Assembly: GCA_023411575.1 (NCBI GenBank)
Contig: JAEYOP010000031.1
Location: 1 to 64,000 of the forward strand
Source: Bacillota bacterium
GTDB taxonomy: Bacteria > Bacillota > Clostridia > Acetivibrionales > DTU013
Reading direction: 5' to 3'
Length of the DNA: 64,000 bases
Within the stretch, counting starts at the first letter, position 1. The number at the start of each line of letters is the position of its first letter. Shown here piece after piece: positions 17,809 through 26,264 of this stretch. Under the pieces are notes generated by a model, which was given only the letters and a program-made list of their open reading frames with translations, searched no databases and was not told where the DNA came from. A program made the position numbers and the translations under genes.

Positions 17809-17838
17809 ATTATATCAAAAAATACCGCATCTCGGCAA
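17809..17838 (-). promoter_or_regulatory. Promoter of the def-to-thiN operon
   Basis: TTGCCG (17833-17838), 18 bases, TATAAT (17809-17814), with a TG one base before the -10 box (extended -10). A second TATAAT lies about 14 bases downstream. Confidence 0.7.
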
Positions 17839-17933
17839 CGCCGGAGCGGAATGAATTTAAAATGCAATATTGCAGCGGTTTGGGAAGCGTTTCGGGTCGG
17901 CGGCGGAGAGGTACAGAACAAAAAAGGCTGGAT

Positions 17934-18050
17934 TTACTCCAATAATGCCTCAGCATCATTTTTCAGCTCATTTTCAAGCTTTGTAACCTGATTACCGACA
18001 GCTCTGATCTCAGCACATCTTGCGGATTTGATGTCCGGCGTTACAATCGC
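17934..18050 (-). pseudogene. C-terminal remnant of an unidentified protein
   Basis: 38 sense codons and a stop read AIVTPDIKSARCAEIRAVGN then QVTKLENELKNDAEALLE. The composition (amphipathic, coiled-coil-like end) looks like real coding sequence, but a TAA precedes the first codon and there is no start or ribosome binding site. I do not recognise the parent protein. It marks decayed DNA at the def-side boundary of the accessory block. Confidence 0.45.
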
Positions 18051-18075
18051 TTAGGTCACTGGCGATTGAAAAAAC

Positions 18076-18312
18076 TCAGTCTTGCTTTCCAAACCCGACG
18101 ATTGTTATCAGTAAACCCGAAAACGATATTAAATACTCAATGCCGCCCAAATTGGAATCCGGATCAACTGCAATGATTCCTCCGAATAATAGAATACTTA
18201 TTCCCAGAAGCATTAGCTTCATTCCGGACGTTTTTCTTTTTAATCCAAGGAAGATCATCCCTGCTGTCAAAACGACTATGGCCAAGAATACCGGTATTAC
18301 CGAAAATGCCAT
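18076..18312 (-). CDS. Small hydrophobic protein, unknown function
   Basis: 78 residues with three predicted membrane helices (about 4-24, 31-50, 56-74) separated by short basic and acidic loops (KRKTSGMK; DPDSN). It has a GGGGGA ribosome binding site before ATG 18312 and an extended -10 promoter at 18371-18379, which support expression. No family recognised. It lies between the remnant at 17934-18050 and the divergent 4Fe-4S gene. Confidence 0.65.
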   Translation of the reverse strand: MAFSVIPVFLAIVVLTAGMIFLGLKRKTSGMKLMLLGISILLFGGIIAVDPDSNLGGIEYLISFSGLLITIVGFGKQD

Positions 18313-18370
18313 TTCTATTATCCCCCGTCTTTACATTGCATTTGTCAATGCTTTCGGACTTAGTGTTCTC

Positions 18371-18379
18371 ATTATATCA
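18371..18379 (-). promoter_or_regulatory. Extended -10 promoter of the 78-residue gene
   Basis: TGATATAAT read on the minus strand (TATAAT at 18371-18376). No good -35 box. It is 60 bases before the start codon. Confidence 0.5.
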
Positions 18380-18461
18380 CTCTGTACTGCTCTTAGAAAG
18401 TGATGGATAATGTATTCGCCTTGGTCTTTACCAAAAGGCCGATCCCGCTCCAAAAAAAATC

Positions 18462-18492
18462 TTGACCTTAAGTTAACTCTAACAATTATAAT
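18462..18492 (+). promoter_or_regulatory. MerR-type promoter with 19-base spacer
   Basis: TTGACC (18462-18467), 19 bases, TATAAT (18487-18492). The spacer contains AAGTTAACTCTAA, a MerR-family operator core with one degenerate arm. Over-long 19-base spacers are the hallmark of promoters that MerR activators untwist. It drives the 4Fe-4S gene at 18544. No merR gene is adjacent. Confidence 0.65.
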
Positions 18493-18543
18493 AGGGCATT
18501 GAGTTGATACACGCTTATCAAAATAGGAGAACAAAATAATAAT

Positions 18544-19410
18544 ATGGAAAAAGCAAAAGTTTATTTTACCGATTTTCATACAGTCGCCTTTGGCTATGGG
18601 CTGTCGGTAGGATGCCCCGTCCTGATCGGCGATGGGCTTAAGGGCACAGATGATGTTGCCGTTCCCATAGTTGGCGGCGAATATCTTAAAGAAGCCAAAA
18701 TCGGCCATGCAATCATGGATGCCGATGTGTTTATCAGTCTGACGCATTTTAAAGGTCATGAAATGGCCGGCTTTGGAGGTGCTATCAAAAATATCGGCAT
18801 GGGCTGCGGTTCCCGTGCGGGAAAGAAGGATCAGCATAGTAACGGTAAGCCTCAGGTAGAAGCGGAACTATGCCGTGGCTGTCTCAGGTGCCAGCGGGAG
18901 TGTGCCAACAACGGCTTAGTGTTCGATGACGCCGCAAAAAAAATGGTCGTTGACGTAGATAACTGCGTGGGCTGTGGCAGGTGTCTTGGCGCATGCAACT
19001 TTGATGCTATTATGTTTCCCAATTGGGCTGCCGTTGCGGAAATGAATTGCCGCATGGCAGAATATGCAAAAGCAGTAGTGCATGGCCGGCCTAACTTCCA
19101 TATTTCACTGGTAGTGGACGTTTCCCCGAATTGCGACTGTCATGGTGAAAACGATGTTCCGATTCTGCCGAATTTGGGCATGTTTGCATCTTTCGATCCG
19201 CTGGCACTGGATCAAGCGTGCGCGGATGCCTGCATGAAAGCCACGCCTCTGCCGGGCAGCCAATTGGCAAAGAATATGGCAAAGCCTGATTTTGTCGACC
19301 AACACGACCACTTTACCAATTCTACGCCCGAGTCGGAATGGCGTACCTGCCTGGCACATGCAGAGAAAATAGGGCTTGGCACACGGGATTATGAATTGAT
19401 AGTGATATAA
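18544..19410 (+). CDS. DUF362 4Fe-4S protein with an internal deletion
   Basis: 288 residues; homologues with this type of sequence are about 370. The N-terminus MEKAKVYFTDFHT is typical, but the next residues jump to GCPVLIGDGLKGTDD, so about 85 residues are absent in frame. What remains is well conserved: SLTHFKGHEMAGFGGAIKNI, GMGCGSRAGK, two ferredoxin motifs (CRGCLRCQREC and CVGCGRCLGAC) near residues 109-150, and FHISLVVDVSPNCDCHGEND. Members are cytoplasmic iron-sulfur proteins thought to act in electron transfer. AGGAG precedes ATG 18544 and the promoter looks MerR-controlled. The missing part may make it non-functional. Confidence 0.85.
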   Translation: MEKAKVYFTDFHTVAFGYGLSVGCPVLIGDGLKGTDDVAVPIVGGEYLKEAKIGHAIMDADVFISLTHFKGHEMAGFGGAIKNIGMGCGSRAGKKDQHSNGKPQVEAELCRGCLRCQRECANNGLVFDDAAKKMVVDVDNCVGCGRCLGACNFDAIMFPNWAAVAEMNCRMAEYAKAVVHGRPNFHISLVVDVSPNCDCHGENDVPILPNLGMFASFDPLALDQACADACMKATPLPGSQLAKNMAKPDFVDQHDHFTNSTPESEWRTCLAHAEKIGLGTRDYELIVI

Positions 19411-19431
19411 ACAAACCAAAGCCATGTATTA

Positions 19432-19458
19432 TTGGGATACTAAAAATCATTATCCCAA
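19432..19458. terminator. Weak hairpin between convergent genes
   Basis: TTGGGATA (19432-19439) pairs with TATCCCAA (19451-19458) around an 11-base loop. There is no T run on either side, so termination is uncertain. It lies between the DUF362 gene and the AraC regulator, which converge. Confidence 0.4.
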
Positions 19459-19468
19459 GACTTGCATT

Positions 19469-20362
19469 CTACTGAATTGAAATTCTAAAGTGAATATTAT
19501 GCCGGAAGTTCTTACGATAATCTTTCGGAGTTATACCGAAATATTTCTTGAACTGCCTTGTAAAGTAGTTGCTGTCATCAAAACCACTTTGGGCAGCTAT
19601 TTCCGTAATACCTGATTCGCTCTTCCTAAGTAAGAAGCAAGCGTGCTCCAGCCTGAGTTTTATAATATAATCAATTGGAGTGGTTCTATAGTTTTCCTTG
19701 AATATTCTGTTGAAATGCCTGACGGATAAACTGGCTTTGTCTGCCAGTTCTTCAAGCTTTATCGAATTCAGATAATGATCTTCTATAAATGATACGGCTT
19801 TTGCAAGGTGAATAAAATTATTTTGCGCATGCTCCGTCTGGATATCATATTGTCTCGACAAATAGACTACCATCTCCATAAAATACGCATAAATCATTGT
19901 CTGGTAACCCTGCCGCTTGCCTTTGTATTCTTCATCGATATTCGCTCCAAGCTCTGCGACATATTCCAGACCGGAAATCGACAGCGATAGTGTATTGCTG
20001 AATCTGTGATCTTTTCGATAGAAGGGCTCAAGGACAAAAAGCGCCTGATATCCCGGGGATTTCTTTATATCATTGCCAACATCAATCATCCGCTCCGGTT
20101 TATACATTATATTAATAATCTTAAAGTCCTGAGGATCTTTATATCCATGGGATACCTCTTCATTAAAAACGAATACGTCACCTTTTTTTATAAAAGATTC
20201 TTCGGAGTTGATAATATGAGTGGCAGTCCCGTTCAGCACAATCACCAGTTCGTAGAAATCGTAATGGAAATGCTCCGGAAGATCGCAATCATGATATCCA
20301 TATTGAATATTAAAAGGGAAACTATGGTCGCTTGTAAAATAATTGAGATACATATATTCCAT
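19469..20362 (-). CDS. AraC family regulator with cupin sensor domain
   Basis: 297 residues. The N-terminal cupin half includes LPEHFHYDFYELVIVLNGTA, with the His-x-His pattern of sugar-sensing AraC proteins. The C-terminal half has two helix-turn-helix motifs (LEELADKASLSVRHFNRIFK and ITEIAAQSGFDDSNYFTRQF) followed by KKYFGITPKDYRK. It faces the GH39 glycosidase and importer genes, so it probably controls them, responding to their sugar. Two similar direct repeats lie in the shared intergenic region. Only the intergenic 236 bases separate the start codons. Confidence 0.9.
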   Translation of the reverse strand: MEYMYLNYFTSDHSFPFNIQYGYHDCDLPEHFHYDFYELVIVLNGTATHIINSEESFIKKGDVFVFNEEVSHGYKDPQDFKIINIMYKPERMIDVGNDIKKSPGYQALFVLEPFYRKDHRFSNTLSLSISGLEYVAELGANIDEEYKGKRQGYQTMIYAYFMEMVVYLSRQYDIQTEHAQNNFIHLAKAVSFIEDHYLNSIKLEELADKASLSVRHFNRIFKENYRTTPIDYIIKLRLEHACFLLRKSESGITEIAAQSGFDDSNYFTRQFKKYFGITPKDYRKNFRHNIHFRISIQ

Positions 20363-20381
20363 ACTCTCGCCCCCATGACTA

Positions 20382-20412
20382 TATAATGCTATTCCATGGC
20401 TAAAAAGTTAAG
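20382..20412. repeat. Regulatory-region direct repeat, copy 1
   Basis: TATAATGCTATT followed by ...GCTAAAAAGTTAAG. It is matched by copy 2 at 20499-20529 (same first 12 bases, then ACTGAAAAGTCAAG). This copy lies in the leader of the AraC gene. Possible operator for that regulator. Confidence 0.5.
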
Positions 20413-20498
20413 AAAATATTGCAGTCTTGTATACATGCAAAATTGATACGAATATGGTAAACCTCCTCAATAATCACAACCATATCCGGCCATGTCTT

Positions 20499-20529
20499 TA
20501 TAATGCTATTTTTAGACTGAAAAGTCAAG
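20499..20529. repeat. Regulatory-region direct repeat, copy 2
   Basis: TATAATGCTATTTTTAGACT then GAAAAGTCAAG; 117 bases from copy 1, roughly 11 helical turns. It is 70 bases before the GH39 start and includes a TATAAT that could be that gene's -10 box. Confidence 0.5.
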
Positions 20530-20598
20530 GAACACATCCCATACATGTACTATATTCAAAGTGATGGTACTAATAAGCATGGAAAGGGAAAATGCAGC

Positions 20599-22080
20599 AT
20601 GCGGGTAATTGCAGCAGATGTAAATAAGGTAAAGGGCTCTCATAACAAGATGTTCAAAGAATGTACAGGGTGCGGTCGTGCTTATGAAGGACTGGTGGCA
20701 GAAAACCAGAGGCATATGTCCATTGTTCGAAATGAATGCGGATTCAAGTATTTGAGATTTCATGGCCTCCTGCATGATGATATGGCTGTTTACCGTCATG
20801 ATGCAGACGGCAGTCCTGTTTATAATTGGCAGTACATTGATCTGTTGTATGATTATATGATGAGCCTGGATATAAAACCTTTCGTCGAGCTCGGCTTTAT
20901 GCCTCAGTCACTGGCAAGCGGTCAACAGACGATATTCTGGTGGAAGGGCAATATAACTCCTCCCAGTTCATATGAGCGGTGGGCAGAGCTAATTTATGAA
21001 CTTGTCCTCCACTTTACACGTAGGTATGGTGTCGATGAGGTAAAGCAATGGTATTTCGAAGTTTGGAATGAGCCGAACCTCGATGGCTTTTGGTCAGGAG
21101 GCAAGCAGGAATATTTCAAGCTCTATGAGATTACCGCAAAGGCTGTAAAGAGAGTATGCCCCGATTACAGGGTGGGCGGACCCGCAACCGCTGGTATCGG
21201 CTGGATTGCGGAATTTATTGACTTCTGTTACAGCAATCAAGTACCCCTGGATTTCATATCAACACACACCTATGGCGTGTGTGTCCATCTTGATGAATAC
21301 GGGATTGAACAGCTTTACCTCGACAAAAACCCCGGCGCCGTGGTGGATGATGTCAAGACCGTTTACAATTGGGTCAAAGCCTCGCCCATGCCCGAACTGG
21401 AAATCCATTTCACAGAGTGGAGCACTTCCTGTTCACCGAGGGACAATGTTCACGATTCTTATCACTCAGCTCCGTATGTCCTGTCAAAATTGAAAAGATG
21501 CGAAGGGTTTGTGGATTCCATGTCCTACTGGGTCTACTCGGATATATTCGAAGAGCCGGGACCGCCGAATTCCCATTTCCACGGCGGATTTGGACTGCTG
21601 AATGCGCAGGGATTGAAAAAGCCGTCCTTCTTTGCCTACAAATTCCTAAATCAGCTGGGCGACCTGGAACTGGAATGCAATGATGAGGATGCCTGGGTCT
21701 GTAAAAAAGGAAGAAGTGTCCAGGCGCTATTCTGGAATTATACGTATGCAAAAGAGCAGGATGCGCCAAATCAAATTTATTATTCAAGAGATCTTCCTTC
21801 CAAGCCCGCCGGAAGTGTAAAGCTTAAACTTAGCGGCCTGCGGCCTGGCAGCTACCAATTGTCGGTATACCGCGTAGGCTATGGCGAGAATGATGTTTAT
21901 ACGGCATTTCTCAATATGGACTATCGCGGCAGTTTGACCAGAGAGCAGGTAGAAATGCTAAATGCCAAAGCCTCGGGACTCCCTGTCAAGCAAACCGGTG
22001 TAGTTGTAAACGGCGACGGAGATTTGTCATATGAGCTTGATATCAGAGAGAATGAAGCAATTTTAATTACCCTTGTATAG
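20599..22080 (+). CDS. Glycoside hydrolase family 39 (beta-xylosidase-like)
   Basis: 493 residues, no signal peptide, so cytoplasmic. The catalytic barrel (about 1-370) has the acid/base glutamate in WYFEVWNEPNLDGFW and the nucleophile glutamate in EIHFTEWSTS, both GH39 hallmarks, plus FKYLRFHGLLHDDM near the start. A beta-sandwich domain follows. It likely removes terminal xylose or a related sugar from imported oligosaccharides. ATG 20599 was chosen because GGAAAGGG lies about 10 bases upstream and it gives the family's start; ATG 20545 has no such site. First gene of a unit with the ABC importer. Confidence 0.9.
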   Translation: MRVIAADVNKVKGSHNKMFKECTGCGRAYEGLVAENQRHMSIVRNECGFKYLRFHGLLHDDMAVYRHDADGSPVYNWQYIDLLYDYMMSLDIKPFVELGFMPQSLASGQQTIFWWKGNITPPSSYERWAELIYELVLHFTRRYGVDEVKQWYFEVWNEPNLDGFWSGGKQEYFKLYEITAKAVKRVCPDYRVGGPATAGIGWIAEFIDFCYSNQVPLDFISTHTYGVCVHLDEYGIEQLYLDKNPGAVVDDVKTVYNWVKASPMPELEIHFTEWSTSCSPRDNVHDSYHSAPYVLSKLKRCEGFVDSMSYWVYSDIFEEPGPPNSHFHGGFGLLNAQGLKKPSFFAYKFLNQLGDLELECNDEDAWVCKKGRSVQALFWNYTYAKEQDAPNQIYYSRDLPSKPAGSVKLKLSGLRPGSYQLSVYRVGYGENDVYTAFLNMDYRGSLTREQVEMLNAKASGLPVKQTGVVVNGDGDLSYELDIRENEAILITLV

Positions 22081-22120
22081 AAACATTTGAGACCAGTCTA
22101 TTACGGAGGTGCGGCTTAAG

Positions 22121-23074
22121 ATGCAGAATTTACCCGGATTGGAACCGACTGCTACAATAAAAAGGAAGAAAGGCATATCTCCAGGCTTTAAGCTGTTTTT
22201 ACTGATCGCGCCATTCCTGGTTCTAACTTTTATTTTCTCTTATTTTCCACTCTACGGATGGGTTTATGCGTTTTTTAACTACAAGCCCCCGCTTAGGCTT
22301 TCACAGTGCGAATTCGTAGGATTTCAGTGGTTTAAAATGATGTTTGACGGCTCGGGCCAGATCAGTCAGATCCTCGTTATCATGCGCAACACCTTCGCCA
22401 TAAGCGGTCTTGGCATCCTTACCTCGGTATTGCCGGTCATTTTCGCCATTTTCCTCTCCGAAATCAAGGAGGCCCGGTTTAAAAAGTTCATACAGACCTT
22501 CACCACACTGCCGAATTTTATAAGCTGGGTTTTGGTGTATTCCGTTGCATTCTCGCTGTTTTCAAGCAGCGGTATGATCAACAGTCTCGGACAGCAACTC
22601 GGACTTCTCGACCAGCCGGTAAAATTCCTCGATTCCGACAGCTATACCTGGATCAAGATGTGTCTGTGGGGCGTATGGAAAAGCCTCGGGTGGAGCGCCA
22701 TCATGTATATAGCCGCAATAGCGGGGATCGACCAGGAATTGTACGAAGCCGCAACGGTAGACGGCGCCGGACGGTTCAAACTGATGCGGCACATTACGCT
22801 GCCCGGTCTGATGCCCACCTATTCGGTACTGCTGCTGCTTTCCATCGCAGGCTTTCTGAATAACGGGCTGGATCAATACTATGTTTTCCAGAATGCATTC
22901 AATAAAGACCATATACAGGTGCTGGACCTTTATGTATTTAACATTAGCGTCGGCGGGCAGAACATGTATTCCTTTGCGACTGCTCTCAGCATGCTCAAAA
23001 GCATTATAAGCGTGGTTCTTCTGTTTGTCGTCAACAGGCTGTCGAAAATAACCCGTGGAGAAACGATTGTATAA
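22121..23074 (+). CDS. Carbohydrate ABC transporter permease, LplB type
   Basis: 317 residues with six transmembrane helices and an N-terminal basic tail. The EAA loop that contacts the ATPase reads EAATVDGAGRFKLMRHITLP near residue 215. Closest in layout to LplB/YtcP-type importers of oligosaccharides. ATG 22121 follows GGAGGTG by 9 bases. Partner permease and binding protein follow. No ATPase gene is present, so a shared ATPase encoded elsewhere (MsmX-like) is expected. Confidence 0.9.
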   Translation: MQNLPGLEPTATIKRKKGISPGFKLFLLIAPFLVLTFIFSYFPLYGWVYAFFNYKPPLRLSQCEFVGFQWFKMMFDGSGQISQILVIMRNTFAISGLGILTSVLPVIFAIFLSEIKEARFKKFIQTFTTLPNFISWVLVYSVAFSLFSSSGMINSLGQQLGLLDQPVKFLDSDSYTWIKMCLWGVWKSLGWSAIMYIAAIAGIDQELYEAATVDGAGRFKLMRHITLPGLMPTYSVLLLLSIAGFLNNGLDQYYVFQNAFNKDHIQVLDLYVFNISVGGQNMYSFATALSMLKSIISVVLLFVVNRLSKITRGETIV

Positions 23075-23087
23075 AGGAGAGGGTCAA

Positions 23088-24008
23088 ATGGCAAAAAGCA
23101 GGTCCAATTTCAGGATAACCGCAGGAAGCGCTGCCTTCAATATTATAAATTATGCGATATTCGGTCTGTTCACACTGATATGCATTTATCCGTTCTATTA
23201 CCTGATTATTAATACGATCAGTGCGAATAATCTTAGTGAAAACGGGCTTATCAACTTCCTGCCGCGGCAGATTCAATTCAAAAATTACGTTGAAGTTTTA
23301 AAGCTCAAGGGACTGGGGCACGCGGCACTGATTTCCGTACTCAGAACTTTGATCGGCACCCTCTTTACCGTTTTCTCGTCCGCTTACCTCGGTTTTATGT
23401 TCATACAGAAGAAAATATGGAAGCGGAGACTGTGGTACCGTGCCCTGGTCATCACAATGTATTTCAACGCCGGGATCATCCCTTCTTTCATTACCATGCA
23501 CATACTCCATTTGACAAACAACTTTTGGGTGTATATTATCCCCGCAATCGTGCAGCCGTTTAATATCATACTGGTCAAAACTTACCTGGAATCCGTGCCC
23601 GAATCTCTGCAGCAGGCTGCGGAAATCGACGGAGCAGGCGTATTGAGGATTTTTGCACAGATCATGCTGCCGCTCTCGCTTCCTATACTCGCTACTATTG
23701 CAATTTTTTCGGCAGTGGGACAATGGAATTCATTCCAGGATACGCTTATTTACGTAGCGGACCAGAAACTGTACTCTCTGCAATATGTCCTATACGTATA
23801 TATCAATCAGTCCAATTCCCTGGCCCAATTAATAAGAACCAGTACGATAACGAGCAGCGAAGCTATGTTGAATCTGGCTACCAAACAAACGCCTACGTCT
23901 GTCAGAATGACAGTCTCCGTAATAGTCGTAATGCCCATCATTCTTGTATATCCGATCTTCCAGAGGTTCTTCATAAAAGGGATCATGATCGGGTCCGTTA
24001 AAGGATAA
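23088..24008 (+). CDS. Carbohydrate ABC transporter permease, YtcP type
   Basis: 306 residues with six membrane helices; the EAA loop reads QQAAEIDGAGVLRIFAQIML near residue 190. It forms the translocation pore with the preceding LplB-type subunit. ATG 23088 has AAAGGAGA upstream; an in-frame ATG at 23055 overlaps the previous gene and lacks a site. The gap to the previous stop is 13 bases. Confidence 0.9.
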   Translation: MAKSRSNFRITAGSAAFNIINYAIFGLFTLICIYPFYYLIINTISANNLSENGLINFLPRQIQFKNYVEVLKLKGLGHAALISVLRTLIGTLFTVFSSAYLGFMFIQKKIWKRRLWYRALVITMYFNAGIIPSFITMHILHLTNNFWVYIIPAIVQPFNIILVKTYLESVPESLQQAAEIDGAGVLRIFAQIMLPLSLPILATIAIFSAVGQWNSFQDTLIYVADQKLYSLQYVLYVYINQSNSLAQLIRTSTITSSEAMLNLATKQTPTSVRMTVSVIVVMPIILVYPIFQRFFIKGIMIGSVKG

Positions 24009-24075
24009 TCGAGCCGTTAATCGGAGTAAGGCAAAATGCTCTGTTATTAATAGGAAAAAAGGGAGGTAAAATTTA

Positions 24076-25890
24076 ATGAAAAAAGTCTCAGTAAGGATCC
24101 TGTGCTGTCTTATCATGGTTTTTATTCTGGTCACTCTGACAGCGGGCTGTGGCGGCCAGAAAAATGATGAACCCGCTGCGACGACAGCTGCTGTTGCGAC
24201 AACCGCTTCATCCGAAGCAGCGTCGGAGTCGAGTGTCGCTCCTGCGGAAAAGACTTATGACAAATTCATCACCATCGACATTTTTGACTGGCAGGCAAAC
24301 TACCAAGGTACGGCAAGCGGCTGGTTTGCGGATTATGTCAAAAAGAAATTCAACATGGAAATGAACATTATCGGCCCGAATGTGTCCGGAGGAGCGGACG
24401 CATTGTTCCAGACCCGTTCGGCCGCAGGCAACATCGGTGATCTCATGATGATCGGCGCCGAAAACGGAAGGCTTGCCGATACGGTAAAAGCTGGCCTTAT
24501 CCTGGATATTACCGATATGGCGAAGGCGAGCAGGAATCTGGGAAATTATCCAGGAGCGATCAAAATGCTTCAGGATTTGATCCAGTCCGATAAAATCTAC
24601 GCCATTGCCTCCCAGGCATCCTCAAACCCGGCAACGAAGCCGTCGGAAGGTCTCGATCTGACATGGGGCCCCTACATCCGCTGGGACCTGTACACAGCGC
24701 TGGGCAGTCCGGAATTGAAAACGCTTGAGGATCTTCTCCCCGTGCTCAAGCAGATGCAGGAGAAATTCCCGACAAGCGATTCTGGCAAAAAGGCTTACGG
24801 TCTTTCGCTGTTCAAGGATTGGGACGGCAACATGATGTGTGTCGCCAAACAGCCGGCATGCATGTACGGATATGATGAAAACGGCTTTCAGCTTCTTTCG
24901 GCCGATGGTAAAACCACTCAAAGCATAATCGACAGCGATTCGATGTACGTGAGAACGCTCAAATTCTTCTTCCAGGCAAACCAGATGGGTATCCTGGACC
25001 CAGATTCCACAACACAGAACTTTGATACCATGAACAACAAATACAAGGACGGAGGCGTTTATTTCTCTCCATGGCCTTGGCTTGGCCAGGCCGCCTACAA
25101 TACCCTTGAAAATAAAGCTGCAGGCAAAGGGTTCATGTATGCGCCCGTACAGGATATGAAGATCTTCTCGAACGGCTGTGCGCCGGGAAACAAGTACTGC
25201 ATCGGTGTCGGTTCGGGTGCCCAGGATCCGCAGAGAATGGTGGATTTCATCGACTGGCTGTACTCCCCCGAAGGGATCATGCTGTCCTGCGCACAGACCT
25301 CCGGCTCCTGCGGACCGGAAGGCCTGACTTGGGAAATGAAGAACGGAAGGCCTGAATTAACCGACTTCGGCAGGAAGGCATTTGCCGGGGACGACAAGCT
25401 TACCATGCCGGAAGGCTGGGGAAGCGGAACATACAAGGACGGCATTTCACAGCTAAACTATCAGGCTGTAAATACGCTCGACATAAACCCGGCAAACAAT
25501 GCACCCTACAACTATTCCCTGTGGCCTTCCTATCTCGAAGCAAACGTCACTCCTCTCGACAAATCGTGGCAGAGCTTCATGAAGGCTACGACGACTTTTG
25601 ATTACCTTACGCAGCATAACGCATATGCTGTTGCACCGGGTATTACCTATGTGGCGCCCGCATCGCCGGCGGATGTCGACGCAGCCCGCACCCAATGCAA
25701 GCAGATAATTGTCCAGGATTCCTGGAAGATGGCTTTTGCAAAGGACCAGGCCGAATTCGACAAGCTGCTCAAGCATATGCAGGACACTGTAAAAGGACTT
25801 GGCTATGATAAATGCCTGGCCTGGGATCAGAAGATTTCGGATGAAACCAGGGCAGCGCGTGAAGCTGCCGCGGCAAGTGCAGGCAAATAA
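24076..25890 (+). CDS. Solute-binding lipoprotein of the GH39-linked importer (LplA-like)
   Basis: 604 residues, long for a binding protein but normal for the LplA group. A lipoprotein signal (about residues 1-26) ends in LTAGC, so the mature protein starts at a lipidated Cys, followed by an Ala/Thr/Ser-rich linker. The rest is a family 1 extracellular solute-binding fold with many Trp and Tyr residues suited to sugar stacking (TWGPYIRWDLY; SPWPWLGQAAYN). It delivers oligosaccharide to the two permeases upstream. A strong terminator follows. Confidence 0.9.
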   Translation: MKKVSVRILCCLIMVFILVTLTAGCGGQKNDEPAATTAAVATTASSEAASESSVAPAEKTYDKFITIDIFDWQANYQGTASGWFADYVKKKFNMEMNIIGPNVSGGADALFQTRSAAGNIGDLMMIGAENGRLADTVKAGLILDITDMAKASRNLGNYPGAIKMLQDLIQSDKIYAIASQASSNPATKPSEGLDLTWGPYIRWDLYTALGSPELKTLEDLLPVLKQMQEKFPTSDSGKKAYGLSLFKDWDGNMMCVAKQPACMYGYDENGFQLLSADGKTTQSIIDSDSMYVRTLKFFFQANQMGILDPDSTTQNFDTMNNKYKDGGVYFSPWPWLGQAAYNTLENKAAGKGFMYAPVQDMKIFSNGCAPGNKYCIGVGSGAQDPQRMVDFIDWLYSPEGIMLSCAQTSGSCGPEGLTWEMKNGRPELTDFGRKAFAGDDKLTMPEGWGSGTYKDGISQLNYQAVNTLDINPANNAPYNYSLWPSYLEANVTPLDKSWQSFMKATTTFDYLTQHNAYAVAPGITYVAPASPADVDAARTQCKQIIVQDSWKMAFAKDQAEFDKLLKHMQDTVKGLGYDKCLAWDQKISDETRAAREAAAASAGK

Positions 25891-25908
25891 GCAGTTACCC
25901 CATTGAAA

Positions 25909-25941
25909 GGGGCTGTCCCCAGACAGCCCCTTAAATTATTT
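25909..25941 (+). terminator. Intrinsic terminator of the GH39/importer operon
   Basis: GGGGCTGT pairs with ACAGCCCC (8 base pairs, 6-base loop), followed by TTAAATTATTT. Nineteen bases after the binding-protein stop. Confidence 0.75.
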
Positions 25942-25970
25942 GCGGAAGACAACCGTTTAGTAGTCCAAAT

Positions 25971-26246
25971 TTACCGAACCGGTTGAATATTATATAGGAA
26001 TTTTGCCCTACCAGCAATATACAGCTTGCAGGGCATCAGTCCAGGTGGAGCTTGACCATCTATCTCCCCTTTTAAGATTCTTTGGGCACCTTCGATCAAC
26101 TCGGGAATAATGTCCGCCTGTATCCGGTATCCACCAGCATCGCCTTCTCCAGGCCCTCGATCAGAAAGCAGCGAACGCCTCCCTCATCAATACTCCAAAA
26201 ACCGTCGGCGATTGCTTGTGCACAGTATGGTATACCAGTAGATATT
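25971..26246 (-). pseudogene. Remnant of a metallo-beta-lactamase-fold hydrolase
   Basis: Two pieces of one family lie side by side in different frames. The first reads IADGFWSIDEGGVRCFLIEG then LEKAMLVDTGY, the first beta strands of an MBL-fold hydrolase. The second reads IIPELIEGAQRILKGEIDGQ then APPGLMPCKLYIAGRAKFLY, its C-terminal end, stopping at 25971. The middle, including the HxHxDH metal site, is gone. No start codon remains. This fills most of the 374-base gap between the importer operon and the next gene. Confidence 0.7.
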
Positions 26247-26264
26247 GCTTTTTAACTCTTTTCC

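Noticed and set aside
18044..18068. CAATCGC/GCGATTG inverted repeat as a terminator
   Set aside because: The 7-base-pair stem is followed by A, not T, on the plus strand, and the T run precedes it on the minus strand, so it fits no intrinsic terminator.
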